Assembly: GCA_947175225.1 (NCBI GenBank)
Contig: CAMWLX010000146.1
Coordinates: 1 to 7,932 of the forward strand
DNA: 7,932 nucleotides
Reading direction: 5' to 3'
Origin: an uncultured Porphyromonadaceae bacterium
GTDB taxonomy: Bacteria > Bacteroidota > Bacteroidia > Bacteroidales > Muribaculaceae
Shown here: positions 6,733 through 7,932 of the stretch, in pieces
Layout: each line of letters starts with the position of its first letter
Numbering within the stretch: the first letter of the stretch is position 1
The notes under the pieces: generated by a model
Databases searched by the model: none
What the model saw: the letters and a program-made list of their open reading frames with translations, nothing else
Told to the model about the DNA's origin: nothing
Made by a program: the position numbers and the translations under genes

Positions 6733-6804
6733 AGGCAAGTTGTTTTAATAATTACATCTTAATAACGTAGCAAATGCCTTTTATATTGTAAAAATGTCAG
6801 ATAA
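6733..6804. other. Upstream region of the small protein gene
   Basis: AT-rich DNA between two terminators, 72 bp long, which must hold the promoter of the 6580-6732 gene if that gene is expressed. Read on the minus strand it contains ATTTGC (a possible -33 TTTG at 6774-6771). About 20 nt further on lies TATTAAAA, which keeps only the TA of the TAnnTTTG box. No other structure is seen. Confidence 0.35.
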
Positions 6805-6845
6805 AAAAATTGGTCCATTGAATTTTTATCAATGGACCAATTTTT
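6805..6845 (-). terminator. Intrinsic terminator of the thioredoxin-like gene
   Basis: A perfect 17-bp stem (6805-6821 with 6829-6845) around a 7-nt loop. On the minus strand it lies about 20 nt after the stop at 6866 and continues into a run of seven T (complement of 6803-6809). On the plus strand a T-run (6841-6845, then CTTTT) also follows, so it could work both ways, though no plus-strand gene needs it. Confidence 0.92.
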
Positions 6846-6865
6846 CTTTTGTGGGTCTGCTCAGA

Positions 6866-7159
6866 TTAGAGAGCTCTTTCTATCATTTCACTAAGCTGAG
6901 TTTCAGTCTTCCTGCCGCTTTCCCTCATAAGTTCTTGTCCTTCCTTGAAGAGGATATAAGTAGGGTATTCCTCAAGTTTGTATTCTACCTTGAGTTTTCC
7001 ATAAGGGTCATCAGCTCTGACCACATTTGCCTTGTCACCATATTTTGATTTTACATCATCAGTGACGTATTTTACTTCTACTGCATCCTGACCTCCGTGG
7101 TGAAGAAAAACTACGAGAGTGGGTTTAGATTCCTTGATTGCTTTATCAAATGTTTTCAT
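6866..7159 (-). CDS. Thioredoxin-fold protein without active-site cysteines
   Basis: A 97-residue cytosolic protein with the layout of a minimal thioredoxin domain. It has an N-terminal helix, the central strand PTLVVFLHH (13-21), a long helix (about 25-40), the strand NVVRADD (45-51), a helix, the cis-proline loop YPTYILF with Pro66 (65-71), the hairpin strand GQELMRESG (74-82) and a final helix (85-97). Where WCGPC is expected there is HHGGQD (20-25), and the protein has no cysteine at all, so it cannot act as a dithiol oxidoreductase. I chose the ATG at 7159, which gives MKTFDKAIKE. The frame stays open to an ATG at 7240, but those extra 27 residues look like translated AT-rich leader and fit no thioredoxin. 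It is flanked by its own terminator and by that of the sigma gene, so it is monocistronic. Family is fairly sure; role is unknown (binding or chaperone-like is possible). Confidence 0.8.
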   Translation of the reverse strand: MKTFDKAIKESKPTLVVFLHHGGQDAVEVKYVTDDVKSKYGDKANVVRADDPYGKLKVEYKLEEYPTYILFKEGQELMRESGRKTETQLSEMIERAL

Positions 7160-7254
7160 AATTAAATAGTTTTTTTGTTTGGTAGTATAACACTGTGGGA
7201 TGTCTAAAGGTTTATGGTCAGGACCCTCTATCATCCTCAAATACTCTTTTTTAG
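7160..7254. other. Leader and promoter region of the thioredoxin-like gene
   Basis: About 95 bp between the sigma-gene terminator and the ATG at 7159. On the minus strand it contains GTATTTGAGG (possible -33 TTTG) and, about 23 nt on, TAAACCTTTAG, which resembles TAnnTTTG only with extra bases. No clear promoter of the standard type is visible. An A-rich stretch precedes the start codon in place of a Shine-Dalgarno. Confidence 0.3.
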
Positions 7255-7300
7255 AAAAAATAAAGCGGAGGCATCGACATTTGTCAGTGCGTCCGCTTTA
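7255..7300 (-). terminator. Intrinsic terminator of the sigma factor gene
   Basis: Read on the minus strand, a long hairpin begins about 20 nt after the stop at 7320. Bases 7292-7300 pair with 7261-7269 (9 bp). After a G-G mismatch (plus-strand bases 7270 and 7291), 7288-7290 pair with 7271-7273, and inner pairs 7276-7278 with 7283-7285 close a 4-nt loop. Six T follow (complement of 7255-7260). It separates the sigma gene from the thioredoxin-like gene downstream. Confidence 0.88.
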
Positions 7301-7319
7301 AATATTATTATTCTACGGT

Positions 7320-7910
7320 TCAAATAGTAAGCGTCACATCATTTTCTTGTGCAATTCTGCGCAGATTGATTATGGCATAGCGCATTCTTCCAAGTGCTGT
7401 ATTGATGCTTACCCCAGTCTTTTCTGCTATCTCTTTGAAAGATAGGTTTTTATAGTAACGCATGGTCAGAACTTCACGCTGCAGGTCAGGAAGTTGCATG
7501 ACGAGCATCTTCACATCATTTCTGATCTGATCTGAAATGATTTGATCTTCAATCGTGCCCTCACACAGTTCTTTCTTATTGAGGATATCAAGATCTTCAA
7601 TATCAGTGCTCTGCATGTTTTCGGATTTTTCCTGTCGATAATAGTCAATGATTAGGTTGTGTGCTATTCTCGAAATCCATGCAGGAAACTTGCCGTTCTC
7701 TGTGTAACGTCCCTGCTTTATTGTCAGAATCGCCTTCACGAAGGTCTCCTGAAATATGTCGTTAGCTACATCCTCGTTCTTGACGACACGTAGGATATAA
7801 TTGAATGTTTTTTCTTGATGACGCTTTAGAAGCATGTCGAAAGCATCATTGTTTCCATCCGCGTAAGCTCTGACCAGTTGTTCGTCGGTCATGCTTCCAT
7901 AGTTTGCCAT
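7320..7910 (-). CDS. ECF-type RNA polymerase sigma-70 factor
   Basis: A 196-residue sigma factor with the two conserved ECF domains. Region 2 spans about 24-95 and includes NDAFDMLLKRH (21-31), the core-binding DIFQETFVKAI (51-61) and the -10 recognising WISRIAHNLIIDYYRQ (78-93). An acidic linker (about 101-135) follows. Region 4 spans about 138-186, with LPDLQREVLTMRYY (140-153) and a helix-turn-helix LSFKEIAEKTGVSINTALGRMR (156-177). Length is normal for the group. The ATG at 7910 gives MANYGSMTDEQL; the Met at residue 7 (7892) is a possible alternative start. No anti-sigma gene lies downstream, where the transcript ends in a terminator; the upstream side leaves the window 22 bp later. In Bacteroidetes such factors serve either stress or surface-nutrient systems. 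No SusC/FecR-type partner is next to it, so stress or general control is more likely, but this is inference. Confidence 0.92.
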   Translation of the reverse strand: MANYGSMTDEQLVRAYADGNNDAFDMLLKRHQEKTFNYILRVVKNEDVANDIFQETFVKAILTIKQGRYTENGKFPAWISRIAHNLIIDYYRQEKSENMQSTDIEDLDILNKKELCEGTIEDQIISDQIRNDVKMLVMQLPDLQREVLTMRYYKNLSFKEIAEKTGVSINTALGRMRYAIINLRRIAQENDVTLTI

Positions 7911-7932
7911 TGTCTTACTGATTAATACGTTA

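Noticed and set aside
6794..7048. 84-codon plus-strand frame
   Set aside because: It runs through a terminator stem and then antisense to the thioredoxin-like gene; Phe/Leu-rich translation is a by-product.
7160..7240. Upstream extension of the thioredoxin-like protein to an ATG at 7240
   Set aside because: The added 27 residues are translated leader with no thioredoxin similarity. The ATG at 7159 gives a normal minimal domain after an A-rich stretch.

Overview
The window looks like a chromosomal segment from a member of the Bacteroidales. The protein types support this: an animal-like long urocanate hydratase, a Bacteroidales-type RlmD and an ECF sigma factor. The start sites lack strong Shine-Dalgarno sequences, and a promoter-like TAnnTTTG box lies upstream of the first gene. 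Family level (Muribaculaceae, Barnesiellaceae, Bacteroidaceae and so on) cannot be decided from the sequence alone. I see no tRNA, rRNA, CRISPR array, insertion sequence or phage gene.

Left part (about 70-6576, plus strand): a histidine-utilisation operon, hutU-hutI-hutH, followed 5 nt later by rlmD, a 23S rRNA uracil methyltransferase. HutH deaminates histidine to urocanate, HutU hydrates it to imidazolonepropionate, and HutI opens the ring to N-formimino-glutamate. No enzyme for the last step (HutG, HutF/HutG, FtcD or FchA) is encoded here. The hutU-hutI gap, where I would expect ftcD in relatives, holds instead a 10-bp hairpin and eight back-to-back 7-bp repeats that run almost to the hutI start codon. 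A single copy of the same unit overlaps the hutI stop, just before hutH. The operon ends in a strong A/T-flanked terminator that also serves the gene converging on it.

Right part (about 6580-7910, all minus strand): three separate transcription units. They encode a previously easy-to-miss 50-residue Ser/Thr-rich small protein (6580-6732), a 97-residue thioredoxin-fold protein with no cysteine at all (6866-7159), and an ECF-type sigma-70 factor (7320-7910). Each is followed directly by its own intrinsic terminator, so the three are probably expressed independently. No anti-sigma gene is visible, but the sigma gene's upstream side is cut off by the window edge.

Most of the window is ordinary core and catabolic metabolism. 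The parts that merit a second look are the heptamer array inside the hut operon, the missing formiminoglutamate step, the cysteine-free thioredoxin-like protein and the small protein.
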